DNA from: an uncultured Clostridia bacterium
GTDB lineage: Bacteria > Bacillota > Clostridia > Oscillospirales > Acutalibacteraceae
Length of the DNA: 6,701 nt
Assembly: GCA_947567585.1 (NCBI GenBank)
Contig: CANONE010000118.1
Span: forward strand, 1-6,701
Direction: 5' to 3'
The notes beneath the pieces were generated by a model. The model was not told where the DNA came from, did no database searches, and saw only the letters and a program-made list of their open reading frames with translations. A program made the translations under genes and the position numbers. Position 1 is the stretch's first letter. Every line of letters begins with the position of its first letter. Below, one piece after another: positions 1-5,884 of the stretch.

Positions 1-36
1 ACCCTGTATTCATGCGGGTTTGCGCCGCTTTGACGG

Positions 37-1575
37 TCATTCCCACTCAATCGTCGCCGGGGGCTTGCTCGTAATATCGTACACTACCCGCGTTACCCCA
101 GGTACCTCATTAACAATGCGGTTAGCGGCGGCGCCTAGGAGCTCATAGGGGAGGTGGACCCAATCTGCGGTCATGAAATCGGTGGTATTGACTGCCCGCA
201 AGGCTATAGTTTCTCCGTAGCTGCGCCCATCGCCCATCACGCCAACACTTTTGGCGCCAGTCAAGACGGCGAAATACTGTCCAATCTCCCTCTCAAGCCC
301 GCAGTTCGCTATCTCCTCCCGAAAAATAGCGTCCGCTTCCTGCAAGGTATGTACCCGGTTTGGGGTCACCTCGCCGATAATCCGCACGGCGAGCCCCGGC
401 CCCGGGAAGGGCTGCCGCCATACCAGCTCTTCCGGGATGCCCAGTTCTAAGCCCACCCGGCGCACTTCGTCCTTAAATAGGTCCCGCAGGGGCTCAACCA
501 AGCCCTCAAAGCCAATATCCTCCGGCAGGCCGCCCACATTGTGGTGGGACTTGATCACCGCCGCCTGGCCTGTGCCGCTTTCCACTACGTCCGGATAAAT
601 GGTGCCCTGGCAGAGCAGATCCATTTTCCCCAGCTTGGCAGATTCCTCCTCAAACACCCGGATAAATTCCTCTCCGATGATCTTGCGCTTTCTCTCCGGA
701 TCGGCGACCCCCGCCAGCTTACCGAGAAAGCGTTCTCCGGCATTGACCCGGATGATGTTCATATCAAATTCTCTTTTGAAAACCTTTTCCACCAGGTTTC
801 CCTCGTCCTTACGCAGCAAGCCGTGGTCCACAAAAATGCAGGTCAGATTTTTCCCTATGGCCCGGTGAACCAGCATGGCCGCCACGGAAGAGTCCACCCC
901 GCCGGAAAGGGCGCAGAGAACCTTTTTATCTCCGATGCGTTCCCGCAGCGCTTCTACAGTGTCTTTTGTAAAGGACCCCATTTCCCAGTCGCCGGCGCAG
1001 CCGCACACAGTATAGAGGAAGTTGCGCAAAATCTGGGAGCCGTATTCCGTATGGGCCACCTCCGGGTGGAACTGCACGCCGTAAAGGCTTTTCTCCCGGT
1101 TTTCCATAGCGGCCACAGGGCACCCCGCGCTGTGAGCGCAGGCGGCGAACCCTTCCGGCAGCCGGCTCACCGCGTCGTTATGGCTCATCCATGTGGCGCT
1201 GGAAGGAACTTGGGAGAAAAGAGGCGAGCCCGAGTCAAATTCCGTGGCGGTCTTTCCAAACTCAGGGGCGCCGGCGGGGGAAACCTTTCCGCCCAATACC
1301 TGAGCCATGACTTGGGCCCCATAGCAAATACCCAGTACCGGAACGCCTAACTGGAACACCTCCGAACCGCAAAGAGGCGCGTCCTGGACGTACACGCTGC
1401 CAGGCCCCCCGGTGAAGATCACGCCTTTATAGCGGCGGAGTTCTGCGGCGGGGGTATGAAAGGGCTTGATCTCACAGTATACATTTAGGTCCCGTACCCG
1501 CCGGGCAATCAGCTGGGCATACTGTCCCCCAAAGTCCAGTACCACAACCGCTTCATGCTTTTGGCTAGTTGGCAT
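37..1575 (-). CDS. guaA: GMP synthase (glutamine-hydrolysing)
   Basis: Cytosolic enzyme that aminates XMP to GMP using ATP and glutamine, the last step of guanine nucleotide synthesis. The 512-residue product has the usual family length and all three modules. The N-terminal class I glutamine amidotransferase domain (about residues 8-190) has the nucleophile in GICYG (Cys84) and the His170/Glu172 pair in FHPEV. The ATP-pyrophosphatase domain (about 200-395) has the P-loop SGGVDSS at 224-230. The C-terminal dimerisation/XMP-binding domain includes [12 protein letters not shown] at 387-398 and ends in KPPATIEWE. The ATG start at 1575 lies 11 bases after a GGAAGG (1587-1592 on the opposite strand) and places the first strand, VVVLDFGGQ, at the expected distance. 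It is transcribed divergently from glyA. Nothing is missing or broken. Identity is essentially certain from the motifs; no terminator is visible in the 36 bases left after its stop. Confidence 0.98.
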   Translation of the reverse strand: MPTSQKHEAVVVLDFGGQYAQLIARRVRDLNVYCEIKPFHTPAAELRRYKGVIFTGGPGSVYVQDAPLCGSEVFQLGVPVLGICYGAQVMAQVLGGKVSPAGAPEFGKTATEFDSGSPLFSQVPSSATWMSHNDAVSRLPEGFAACAHSAGCPVAAMENREKSLYGVQFHPEVAHTEYGSQILRNFLYTVCGCAGDWEMGSFTKDTVEALRERIGDKKVLCALSGGVDSSVAAMLVHRAIGKNLTCIFVDHGLLRKDEGNLVEKVFKREFDMNIIRVNAGERFLGKLAGVADPERKRKIIGEEFIRVFEEESAKLGKMDLLCQGTIYPDVVESGTGQAAVIKSHHNVGGLPEDIGFEGLVEPLRDLFKDEVRRVGLELGIPEELVWRQPFPGPGLAVRIIGEVTPNRVHTLQEADAIFREEIANCGLEREIGQYFAVLTGAKSVGVMGDGRSYGETIALRAVNTTDFMTADWVHLPYELLGAAANRIVNEVPGVTRVVYDITSKPPATIEWE

Positions 1576-1653
1576 AGCTTACACATCCTTCCAACAAATG
1601 GTTTCCGTTCTCTTTCAAAATCCATCCTATTCTGACAATAAGATCATGCCCAC

Positions 1654-1682
1654 ATCATAACACAGAAGCGCCGGCATTTCAA
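1654..1682 (-). promoter_or_regulatory. Sigma-A promoter for guaA
   Basis: Read on the minus strand, a -35 box TTGAAA (1677-1682) and a -10 box TATGAT (1654-1659) are separated by exactly 17 bases. A TGT directly before the -10 gives an extended -10 (TGn). Transcription would start near 1647, leaving a leader of about 70 bases before the guaA ATG. Each hexamer differs from consensus at one base. I see no guanine/purine riboswitch in the leader; it is shorter than needed and lacks the conserved core. No mapped start site is available, so this is a sequence prediction. Confidence 0.75.
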
Positions 1683-1737
1683 TAGTTTATTGATGGACCA
1701 GGAACCTTCCACATCCGTTTCCACCCTGCCAGGGGCC

Positions 1738-1753
1738 AGGGCTTCAAAGCCCT
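1738..1753. repeat. Inverted repeat between divergent promoters
   Basis: AGGGCTT (1738-1744) and AAGCCCT (1747-1753) are perfect reverse complements around a CA centre. A second, smaller inverted repeat, CCCTG-C-CAGGG (1724-1734), lies just to its left. No T-run follows on either strand, so this is not a terminator. It lies about 56 bp upstream of the guaA -35 box and about 36 bp upstream of the glyA -35 box, where an operator or activator site could act on both. No regulator can be named; the repeat could also be chance. Confidence 0.35.
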
Positions 1754-1789
1754 ATGTCACGGGAAAAAGGATAAAGTCTGTCCTTGCTC

Positions 1790-1818
1790 TTGCATTTTCC
1801 CTCTATATTGTGTAAAAT
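1790..1818 (+). promoter_or_regulatory. Sigma-A promoter for the glyA operon
   Basis: TTGCAT (1790-1795) and TAAAAT (1813-1818) are spaced by 17 bases. The -10 matches consensus at 5 of 6 positions; the -35 is weaker. The start of transcription would be near 1825, giving a leader of about 88 bases. TATATT at 1804-1809 is a competing -10 but has no -35 at proper spacing. The same architecture (TTGCA-, 17-base spacer, TAAAAT) recurs before miaB. Confidence 0.6.
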
Positions 1819-1850
1819 ACATGGTATGGCAACAGGCCCTGCGTAAAAAC

Positions 1851-1891
1851 TTGCACCGGCCGATACAGGTTCTTACAGTTTGGACCGGCAA
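1851..1891 (+). other. Possible hairpin in the glyA leader
   Basis: Within the predicted glyA leader, TTGCACCGG (1851-1859) can pair with CCGGCAA (1885-1891) as TTGC/GCAA plus CGG/CCG with a two-base bulge, closing a loop of about 25 bases. It ends 9 bases before the Shine-Dalgarno sequence. The stem is short and imperfect, so a role in translation control is only a possibility. I do not recognise a glycine, THF, SAM or T-box leader here. Confidence 0.25.
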
Positions 1892-1900
1892 TCATTCTTT

Positions 1901-1907
1901 AGGAGGT
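1901..1907 (+). promoter_or_regulatory. glyA ribosome binding site
   Basis: AGGAGGT is a near-perfect Shine-Dalgarno sequence 5 bases before the ATG at 1913. It settles the start: the in-frame TTG at 1880, which would add 11 residues, lies upstream of this site and has no such signal of its own. Confidence 0.85.
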
Positions 1908-1912
1908 ACAAC

Positions 1913-3169
1913 ATGTTTAAGAATTTAATGGATACGATCGGTTTCGTCGCCGCCCAGGACCCGGAGATCGGAGAGGCTATGGATAAGGAGCTTCGCCGGC
2001 AGCGCCGGAATCTGGAGCTGATTGCCTCTGAGAATATTGTCTCCCCGGCTGTCATGGCGGCTATGGGTACGGTCCTTACCAATAAATATGCCGAGGGCTA
2101 TCCGGCCCACCGGTACTACGGCGGTTGCCAGTGCGTGGACATAGCCGAGGACATTGCCCGGGACAGGGCTTGCCGGCTTTTCGGCGCGGAGCACGCCAAT
2201 GTACAACCCCACTCCGGGGCCCAGGCGAACCTGGCGGTATATTTTGCGTTTTTGCAGCCCGGCGACACTGTGCTGGGTATGAATCTTTCAGAAGGCGGGC
2301 ATCTTTCCCATGGGTCGCCGGTAAATATGTCCGGCGCTCTCTATAATTTTGTAGCGTACGGCGTGGAGCCCGGCACAGGGCGCATGGACTATGATAAGAT
2401 TATGGACCTGGCTATGCGGGAGAAGCCCCGGCTGATTGTAGCCGGGGCCAGCGCCTACCCCAGGGCCATCGACTTTAAGAAATTCCGGGAAATTGCCGAC
2501 GCCTGCGGGGCAAAACTTATGGTGGATATGGCTCACATTGCCGGCCTGGTGGCGGCGGGGCAGCACCAGAACCCCGTCCCTTACGCCGATGTGGTGACCA
2601 CCACCACCCATAAAACCCTGCGCGGGCCTCGGGGAGGACTGATCCTCTGCCGGGAGGAGTACGCCAAGCAGGTCGACAAGGCCATTTTCCCCGGCACCCA
2701 GGGCGGGCCGCTGATGCATATTATCGCCGCCAAGGCCGTATGCTTAGGAGAGGCCCTGAAGCCGGAATTTAAGGAGTACGGCGCGCAGGTGGTGAAAAAC
2801 GCCGCCGCTTTGGCAAAGGGACTTATGGACCGGGGCGTCAAATTGGTTTCCGGGGGCACAGACAATCACCTGATGCTCATGGATTTAACAGAAGGCGAAC
2901 TCACCGGCAAAGAACTGGAGCGCCGGCTGGACGAGGTTTATATCACCGCCAACAAAAACACGGTTCCCGGCGAGCGGCGCAGTCCCTTCGTCACCAGCGG
3001 CGTGCGGCTGGGTACCCCCGCCGTGACCACCCGGGGGCTAAAGGAGGCCGATATGGATGACATTGCCCAATGCATTGCCCTGTGCATGGAGGACGGCTTT
3101 GAAGAGAAAGTAAACAGCCTGCGGGAAATGGTAGAGGGCATCTGCGGGAGGTACCCCCTCTACGAATAA
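1913..3169 (+). CDS. glyA: Serine hydroxymethyltransferase
   Basis: Cytosolic PLP enzyme that interconverts serine plus tetrahydrofolate with glycine plus 5,10-methylene-THF, the main source of one-carbon units for purines, thymidylate and methionine. The 418-residue product matches the bacterial family length and is intact. Visible family features are LELIASEN near residues 34-41, [15 protein letters not shown] (57-71) with the catalytic Glu61, SEGGHLSHG (126-134), VDMAHIAG (204-211) with Asp205 for the PLP ring nitrogen, [14 protein letters not shown] (229-242) with the Schiff-base Lys234, FPGTQGGP (259-266), and SGVRLGTPA (362-370) with the carboxylate-binding Arg365. The ATG at 1913 is chosen for the strong AGGAGGT before it. 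It is the first gene of a five-gene run; the next gene begins 15 bases after its stop. Purine synthesis links it to the divergent guaA, but I see no PurR box in the shared spacer. Confidence 0.98.
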   Translation: MFKNLMDTIGFVAAQDPEIGEAMDKELRRQRRNLELIASENIVSPAVMAAMGTVLTNKYAEGYPAHRYYGGCQCVDIAEDIARDRACRLFGAEHANVQPHSGAQANLAVYFAFLQPGDTVLGMNLSEGGHLSHGSPVNMSGALYNFVAYGVEPGTGRMDYDKIMDLAMREKPRLIVAGASAYPRAIDFKKFREIADACGAKLMVDMAHIAGLVAAGQHQNPVPYADVVTTTTHKTLRGPRGGLILCREEYAKQVDKAIFPGTQGGPLMHIIAAKAVCLGEALKPEFKEYGAQVVKNAAALAKGLMDRGVKLVSGGTDNHLMLMDLTEGELTGKELERRLDEVYITANKNTVPGERRSPFVTSGVRLGTPAVTTRGLKEADMDDIAQCIALCMEDGFEEKVNSLREMVEGICGRYPLYE

Positions 3170-3184
3170 GGAAGGAGCCAGCGT

Positions 3185-3886
3185 ATGAAACCACTTGTCC
3201 TGGGAAATATCACGTACGGCATGTACGCCATCGGGGTTAAAGACCAGCGGGGGCCCAGCGCCTGCATTGCCAACACAGTGATGCAGGTAACGAAAACCTC
3301 TCCCTCGGCCCCGCCTCTGGTGGCCTTGAGCCTGAATACGGAAAACTATAGCTGCCAGTGCATTGAGGAGAACGGGGTGTTTACCATCTCTGTGCTTTCC
3401 GAGCAAACCCCGGCGACGGTGATTGGCGCGCTGGGCTTTACCAGCGGACGCTTCGGGGGGAAGCTTGAGAATATCCGTCACAAGGTTTTGATGGAAGGCG
3501 TGCCCGTCATTAAAGAGAATACCTGCTGCTGGTTTTTGTGCCAGGTAAAGGCCAAGCTGCCCATGGGCGGCCAGGAACTCTTTATTGCCGAGATCATTGC
3601 CGGCAGCGACGTCACCGCCGAGCAGGAATCCGCAACAAAGCATGAAAAGCTGAAACCCATGACCTACCAGTATTATGTAGAGCAGCTGGGCGGCGTTTCT
3701 CCTAAAAAGGCGCCTACCTATCTTCCCAACCAGCTGGGAGGCCAGCGCATTACAGGAGAACGCTTTGTGTGCTCTGTGTGCGGATATGAGTATAAAGATC
3801 CGAATTTCGGCTTTGAGGAGCTGCCGGCGGAATGGAGCTGCCCCATCTGCAAAATGCCTAAAAAGGCTTTCGTCCGCAAAAAATAA
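3185..3886 (+). CDS. Flavin reductase-rubredoxin fusion (high-molecular-weight rubredoxin type)
   Basis: A 233-residue soluble redox protein. Residues 1 to about 150 form an FMN-binding split-barrel (flavin reductase-like) domain, with the family's N-terminal pattern and [12 protein letters not shown] near 25-36. A linker of about 40 residues leads to a rubredoxin domain (about 193-229) with iron ligands Cys196, Cys199, Cys219 and Cys222 in CSVCGYEY and CPIC. In the Moorella protein Hrb, this arrangement passes electrons from NAD(P)H through FMN and rubredoxin to an A-type flavoprotein (FprA) that reduces O2 or NO; that role here is inferred from architecture, and no fprA lies in the window. 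The rubredoxin loop between cysteine pairs is only 19 residues (29 in classical rubredoxins), giving a short domain seen in related clostridial proteins. Extra cysteines occur at 57, 59, 114, 115 and 119. The ATG follows AAGGAG by 7 bases, and the gene sits 15 bases after glyA. Confidence 0.92.
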   Translation: MKPLVLGNITYGMYAIGVKDQRGPSACIANTVMQVTKTSPSAPPLVALSLNTENYSCQCIEENGVFTISVLSEQTPATVIGALGFTSGRFGGKLENIRHKVLMEGVPVIKENTCCWFLCQVKAKLPMGGQELFIAEIIAGSDVTAEQESATKHEKLKPMTYQYYVEQLGGVSPKKAPTYLPNQLGGQRITGERFVCSVCGYEYKDPNFGFEELPAEWSCPICKMPKKAFVRKK

Positions 3887-3890
3887 GGGA
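3885..3890 (+). promoter_or_regulatory. Ribosome binding site choosing the start of the membrane peptide
   Basis: AAGGGA overlaps the stop codon of the preceding gene. It lies one base before an ATG at 3892, which is too close, and 7 bases before the in-frame ATG at 3898, which is ideal. The second ATG is therefore the likely start. Confidence 0.6.
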
Positions 3891-3897
3891 AATGGTC

Positions 3898-4077
3898 ATG
3901 AAAAGACGCATAAAGGGGATCGCGCCGCTGCTGTTCAGCGTTCTCTTGGCGATTTGCGTTGGGGCCATAGGCTGGCGGTATTTCAATCTGCCGTTTTTAG
4001 GGATCCCCTGGCCGGCGGCGTTCCTCCTCGCCGGCGCGGCAGGTCTGGCGCCGCCGTTTTGGCCGGAGAAAGAATAG
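3898..4077 (+). CDS. Small two-helix membrane protein, function unknown
   Basis: A 59-residue product that I do not recognise. It starts with a basic patch (MKRRIK, N-in by the positive-inside rule), then a hydrophobic segment at about 8-26, a short turn containing RYFNLP, a second hydrophobic segment at about 33-51 rich in Ala/Gly/Leu, and a short charged tail (PEKE). This predicts a helical hairpin in the cytoplasmic membrane with both ends inside. A single signal-anchor plus a loosely inserted second helix is the alternative. Reality is supported by a well-placed AAGGGA, an 11-base gap after the rubredoxin fusion, and a 12-base gap before the tcdA start, so it fits the operon without disturbing it. 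No catalytic or metal-binding motif is visible; the only cysteine is Cys20, inside the first helix. A start at 3892 would add two residues. Confidence 0.7.
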   Translation: MKRRIKGIAPLLFSVLLAICVGAIGWRYFNLPFLGIPWPAAFLLAGAAGLAPPFWPEKE

Positions 4078-4080
4078 GAG
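4076..4080 (+). promoter_or_regulatory. Ribosome binding site choosing the tcdA start
   Basis: AGGAG overlaps the stop codon of the membrane peptide. It directly abuts a TTG at 4081, leaving no spacer, but lies 9 bases before the in-frame GTG at 4090. GTG 4090 is therefore preferred, shortening the protein by three residues. Confidence 0.65.
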
Positions 4081-4089
4081 TTGCAAAAC

Positions 4090-4842
4090 GTGGAGAACGC
4101 CTTTGAAAGAGAAAAACTGCTTCTGGGCCGGGAGGCCGTGGAGCGCCTGCAAAATTCGCGAGTGGCTGTGTTCGGCCTGGGGGGCGTAGGGGGCCACGCC
4201 GCCGAGGCTTTGGTTCGTTGCGGGGTGGGGGCGGTGGAGCTGGTGGACGGAGACGTATACAGCGTCACCAACCTGAACCGCCAGCTTTTCGCCACTGCCT
4301 CCACGCTGGACATGCCCAAAACCCGCGCCGCCGCCCAGCGGCTTCAGGAGGTGGCCCCTGGGGCCGAGATTGTGGAGCACTCCTTCTTCTACACGCCGGA
4401 TACCGCCCGCCGCCTGGATTTTACTCGGTACGATTACATTTTGGACGCCATCGACATGGTGACGGGTAAACTGGCGATTGTGGAGCGGGCCGCCCAAACG
4501 GGCGTGCCGGTGGTCAGCTGCATGGGGGCCGGCAACAAGCTGGACCCCACCGCTTTTCAGGTAGCGGATATTTATGAAACTTCTGTGTGCCCCTTGGCCC
4601 GTATTATGCGCAAGGAGCTAAAAAAGCGGGGGATCCAAGGGCTGAAGGTGGTGTATTCTCAAGAACCGCCGCTGGTTTTGGATAGTCCCGCAAGTACGCC
4701 AAGGGGAAGACCGGCCCCTGGCAGCGTGGCCTTTGTGCCCGCTGTGGCGGGGTTGATTATGGCGGGGGAGGCGGTCAAGGACTTGGCGGGAATAGGGGGA
4801 GGCAATGACTGTTGGAGAGAAAGCCGAATGGAGTCTGACTAA
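4090..4842 (+). CDS. tcdA: tRNA threonylcarbamoyladenosine dehydratase (TcdA/CsdL family, E1-like)
   Basis: A 250-residue ThiF/MoeB/E1-like enzyme expected to use ATP to cyclise t6A at position 37 of ANN-decoding tRNAs into ct6A. The Rossmann nucleotide-binding loop GLGGVG is at residues 29-34, followed by ELVDGD (50-55) and the NLNRQ signature (61-65) that marks the E1 superfamily. Also visible are DAID at 119-122, and MGAGNKLDPT at 145-154, matching the MGAG/GGAG-x-x-DPT region of TcdA. The length is close to E. coli TcdA. It lacks the paired CxxC zinc motifs of MoeB/ThiF and has no sulfur-carrier gene beside it, which argues for TcdA over those relatives. The likely start is GTG at 4090. 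The gene overlaps the next one by 38 bases out of frame, and the last dozen residues (from Asn239) are encoded there and look like a non-family tail. Known TcdA proteins need a desulfurase partner in vivo; none is in this window. Confidence 0.93.
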   Translation: MENAFEREKLLLGREAVERLQNSRVAVFGLGGVGGHAAEALVRCGVGAVELVDGDVYSVTNLNRQLFATASTLDMPKTRAAAQRLQEVAPGAEIVEHSFFYTPDTARRLDFTRYDYILDAIDMVTGKLAIVERAAQTGVPVVSCMGAGNKLDPTAFQVADIYETSVCPLARIMRKELKKRGIQGLKVVYSQEPPLVLDSPASTPRGRPAPGSVAFVPAVAGLIMAGEAVKDLAGIGGGNDCWRESRMESD

Positions 4843-5629
4843 AAAGTACCGAAAGCAGATCTGGGCCCCCTTTATTGCCGGAGTGAAAACCTACCGGCTG
4901 CTTCAGGAGGGCGACCGGGTGGCCGTGTGCGTTTCCGGAGGGAAAGACTCCATGCTTCTGGCAAAGCTTATGCAGCTGCTTTCCCGCTACTCTGACTTTC
5001 CCTTCTACTTGGAGTTTTTGGCAATGGATCCCGGCTACAGCCCCGCCAACCGGGCTAAATTGGAATCCAACGCCCAACTGCTGGACGTGCCCCTTCACAT
5101 TTTTGAGACAGACATATTTTCTGTGGCTGACTGGGCGGAAAAGAATCCCTGCTACCTGTGCGCCAGAATGCGCCGGGGGCATCTTTACCGGCAGGCTAAG
5201 GAGCTGGGCTGCAATAAAATCGCCCTGGGGCATCATTTTAACGATGTCATTGAAACCACGGTTATGGCCATGTTTTATGGGGCGCAGCTACAGTGTATGC
5301 CCCCGAAGCTCCATAGCGAAAACTTTCCGGGTATGGAACTGATCCGCCCTATGTATCGGGTGAGGGAAGAGGCTATTTTAGCCTGGCGGCGGTATAACGG
5401 CTTAGAATTTCTGGAATGCGCCTGCAAATTTACCGAGGGCGCGGCCCGCTGCGGCGGCTCTAAGCGGCAAGAGGTGAAGGAGCTTTTGACCGCGCTAAAA
5501 AGAATAAACCCCAATGTGGAGAAGAACATTTTTCAAAGCCTGCACGCTGTCTGCCTGGATACTTTTCCCGGCTACAAAAGCGGCGGGAGAGAGCATAGCT
5601 TTTTAGATGGGTATGAGAATAGAGGGTGA
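4805..5629 (+). CDS. TtcA-family PP-loop tRNA thiolation enzyme
   Basis: A 274-residue ATP-pyrophosphatase of the TtcA group, which adenylates and thiolates C32 of tRNA (s2C32) using an Fe-S cluster. The PP-loop SGGKDS is at 44-49. CYLCARMRRGHLYR (116-129) carries the CxxC pair equivalent to Cys122/Cys125 of E. coli TtcA, followed by KIALGHHFNDVIETT (138-152), MPPKL (165-169) and RPMYRVRE (181-188), all close to E. coli TtcA. The third cluster ligand (E. coli Cys222 region, PCNLCGS) is replaced by a longer cysteine-rich stretch, ECACKFTEGAARCGG (204-218), so the ligand could be Cys205, Cys207 or Cys216. Start: ATG 4805 lies 5 bases after AGGGGG and inside the end of tcdA, suggesting translational coupling; no better in-frame start precedes the conserved region. 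The family is clear, but the exact base modified in this lineage is inferred, so I leave the symbol blank. Confidence 0.88.
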   Translation: MTVGEKAEWSLTKKYRKQIWAPFIAGVKTYRLLQEGDRVAVCVSGGKDSMLLAKLMQLLSRYSDFPFYLEFLAMDPGYSPANRAKLESNAQLLDVPLHIFETDIFSVADWAEKNPCYLCARMRRGHLYRQAKELGCNKIALGHHFNDVIETTVMAMFYGAQLQCMPPKLHSENFPGMELIRPMYRVREEAILAWRRYNGLEFLECACKFTEGAARCGGSKRQEVKELLTALKRINPNVEKNIFQSLHAVCLDTFPGYKSGGREHSFLDGYENRG

Positions 5630-5682
5630 GGACAAACCAGTGGGGCGGCCCATTCGGGGTGGAATAGAAATGGTTATCAAAG

Positions 5683-5711
5683 ACGGCGTAGCGTGTGGGC
5701 TATGCCGTTTT
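5683..5711 (+). terminator. Rho-independent terminator of the glyA operon
   Basis: ACGGCGTAGC (5683-5692) pairs with GCTATGCCGT (5699-5708) over 10 positions with one G-U, around a 6-base loop. Four T residues follow (5708-5711), then CCC. It lies 54 bases after the stop of the TtcA-like gene and about 85 bases before the predicted miaB promoter. The stem is good; the short T-run makes it a moderate rather than strong terminator, so some readthrough into miaB is possible. Confidence 0.6.
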
Positions 5712-5794
5712 CCCATTGGGTGAAGCATCCGGCAGGAAGGCGGGATCTGGTCACCATACGTTTGGGCCCCGGATACTTCGGCAAAACAAGCGGC

Positions 5795-5823
5795 TTGCAG
5801 TTTGTAGGTTTTTGTGATAAAAT
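5795..5823 (+). promoter_or_regulatory. Candidate miaB promoter (distal)
   Basis: TTGCAG (5795-5800) and TAAAAT (5818-5823) are separated by 17 bases, and a TGA just before the -10 provides an extended TGn element. The layout mirrors the glyA promoter. Transcription would begin near 5830, about 55 bases before the miaB ATG. Confidence 0.55.
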
Positions 5824-5851
5824 GTGCAGAAAGGGTTTTGATGTCCAAGGG

Positions 5852-5857
5852 TATAAT
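5852..5857 (+). promoter_or_regulatory. Candidate miaB -10 element (proximal)
   Basis: A perfect TATAAT, 27 bases before the miaB ATG. No recognisable -35 lies at 16-18 bases upstream (the sequence there is purine-rich, GAAAGG) and there is no TGn. It is therefore weaker than the distal candidate unless an activator is used, but the perfect hexamer deserves a record. Confidence 0.3.
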
Positions 5858-5884
5858 GGAACGTCTGGGGAGGGAGGACGTGGT

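Larger units (their letters stand above)
1576..1912. other. Divergent intergenic region guaA/glyA
   Basis: This 337-base spacer contains the guaA promoter and leader, the glyA promoter and leader, and a pair of inverted repeats between them. No gene, tRNA or recognisable riboswitch is visible. The PurBox core CCGAAC is absent on both strands by eye. Confidence 0.6.
5630..5884. other. Intergenic region between the TtcA-like gene and miaB
   Basis: This 255-base stretch holds the probable terminator (5683-5711), two candidate miaB promoter elements and the miaB Shine-Dalgarno sequence. I see no tRNA, small RNA or convincing small gene in the rest. A 17-codon ATG frame starting at 5670 is too short and lacks a ribosome binding site. 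Confidence 0.6.

Noticed and set aside
1..36. Possible start of a minus-strand gene at an ATG at 13-11 downstream of guaA
   Set aside because: Only four codons are in the window and no ribosome binding site precedes them; it cannot be supported.
541..1350. Long 269-codon plus-strand open frame opposite guaA
   Set aside because: It lies entirely antisense to the intact, motif-rich guaA; the product has low complexity and no family motif. High GC content keeps such frames open by chance.
1738..1753. Inverted repeat as a transcription terminator
   Set aside because: No T-run follows on either strand, and it lies between divergent gene starts, where no transcript needs to end.
1576..1912. PurR (PurBox) control or a purine, glycine or THF riboswitch in the guaA/glyA spacer
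   Set aside because: The CCGAAC core is missing on both strands, and neither leader shows a recognisable riboswitch core. The closest match, CCGTTC near 1605, is not a PurBox.
3038..3643. 201-codon minus-strand open frame across the end of glyA and the rubredoxin fusion
   Set aside because: It spans two clear genes on the other strand, with no recognisable domain and no fit to the operon.
3997..4497. 166-codon minus-strand open frame opposite the membrane peptide and tcdA
   Set aside because: Antisense to tcdA, whose E1 signatures are intact; the product has no recognisable motif.
4081..4842. TcdA-like gene as MoeB or ThiF (sulfur-carrier activation)
   Set aside because: The CxxC zinc pairs of MoeB/ThiF are not seen, no MoaD/ThiS-type carrier gene is nearby, and the MGAG-x-x-DPT region matches TcdA.
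5702..5884. In-frame N-terminal extension of miaB (open from ATG 5702 and ATG 5822)
   Set aside because: The frame stays open, but no ribosome binding site precedes either ATG, ATG 5702 lies in the terminator stem, and the residues do not resemble MiaB. ATG 5885 has a strong GGAGGA.
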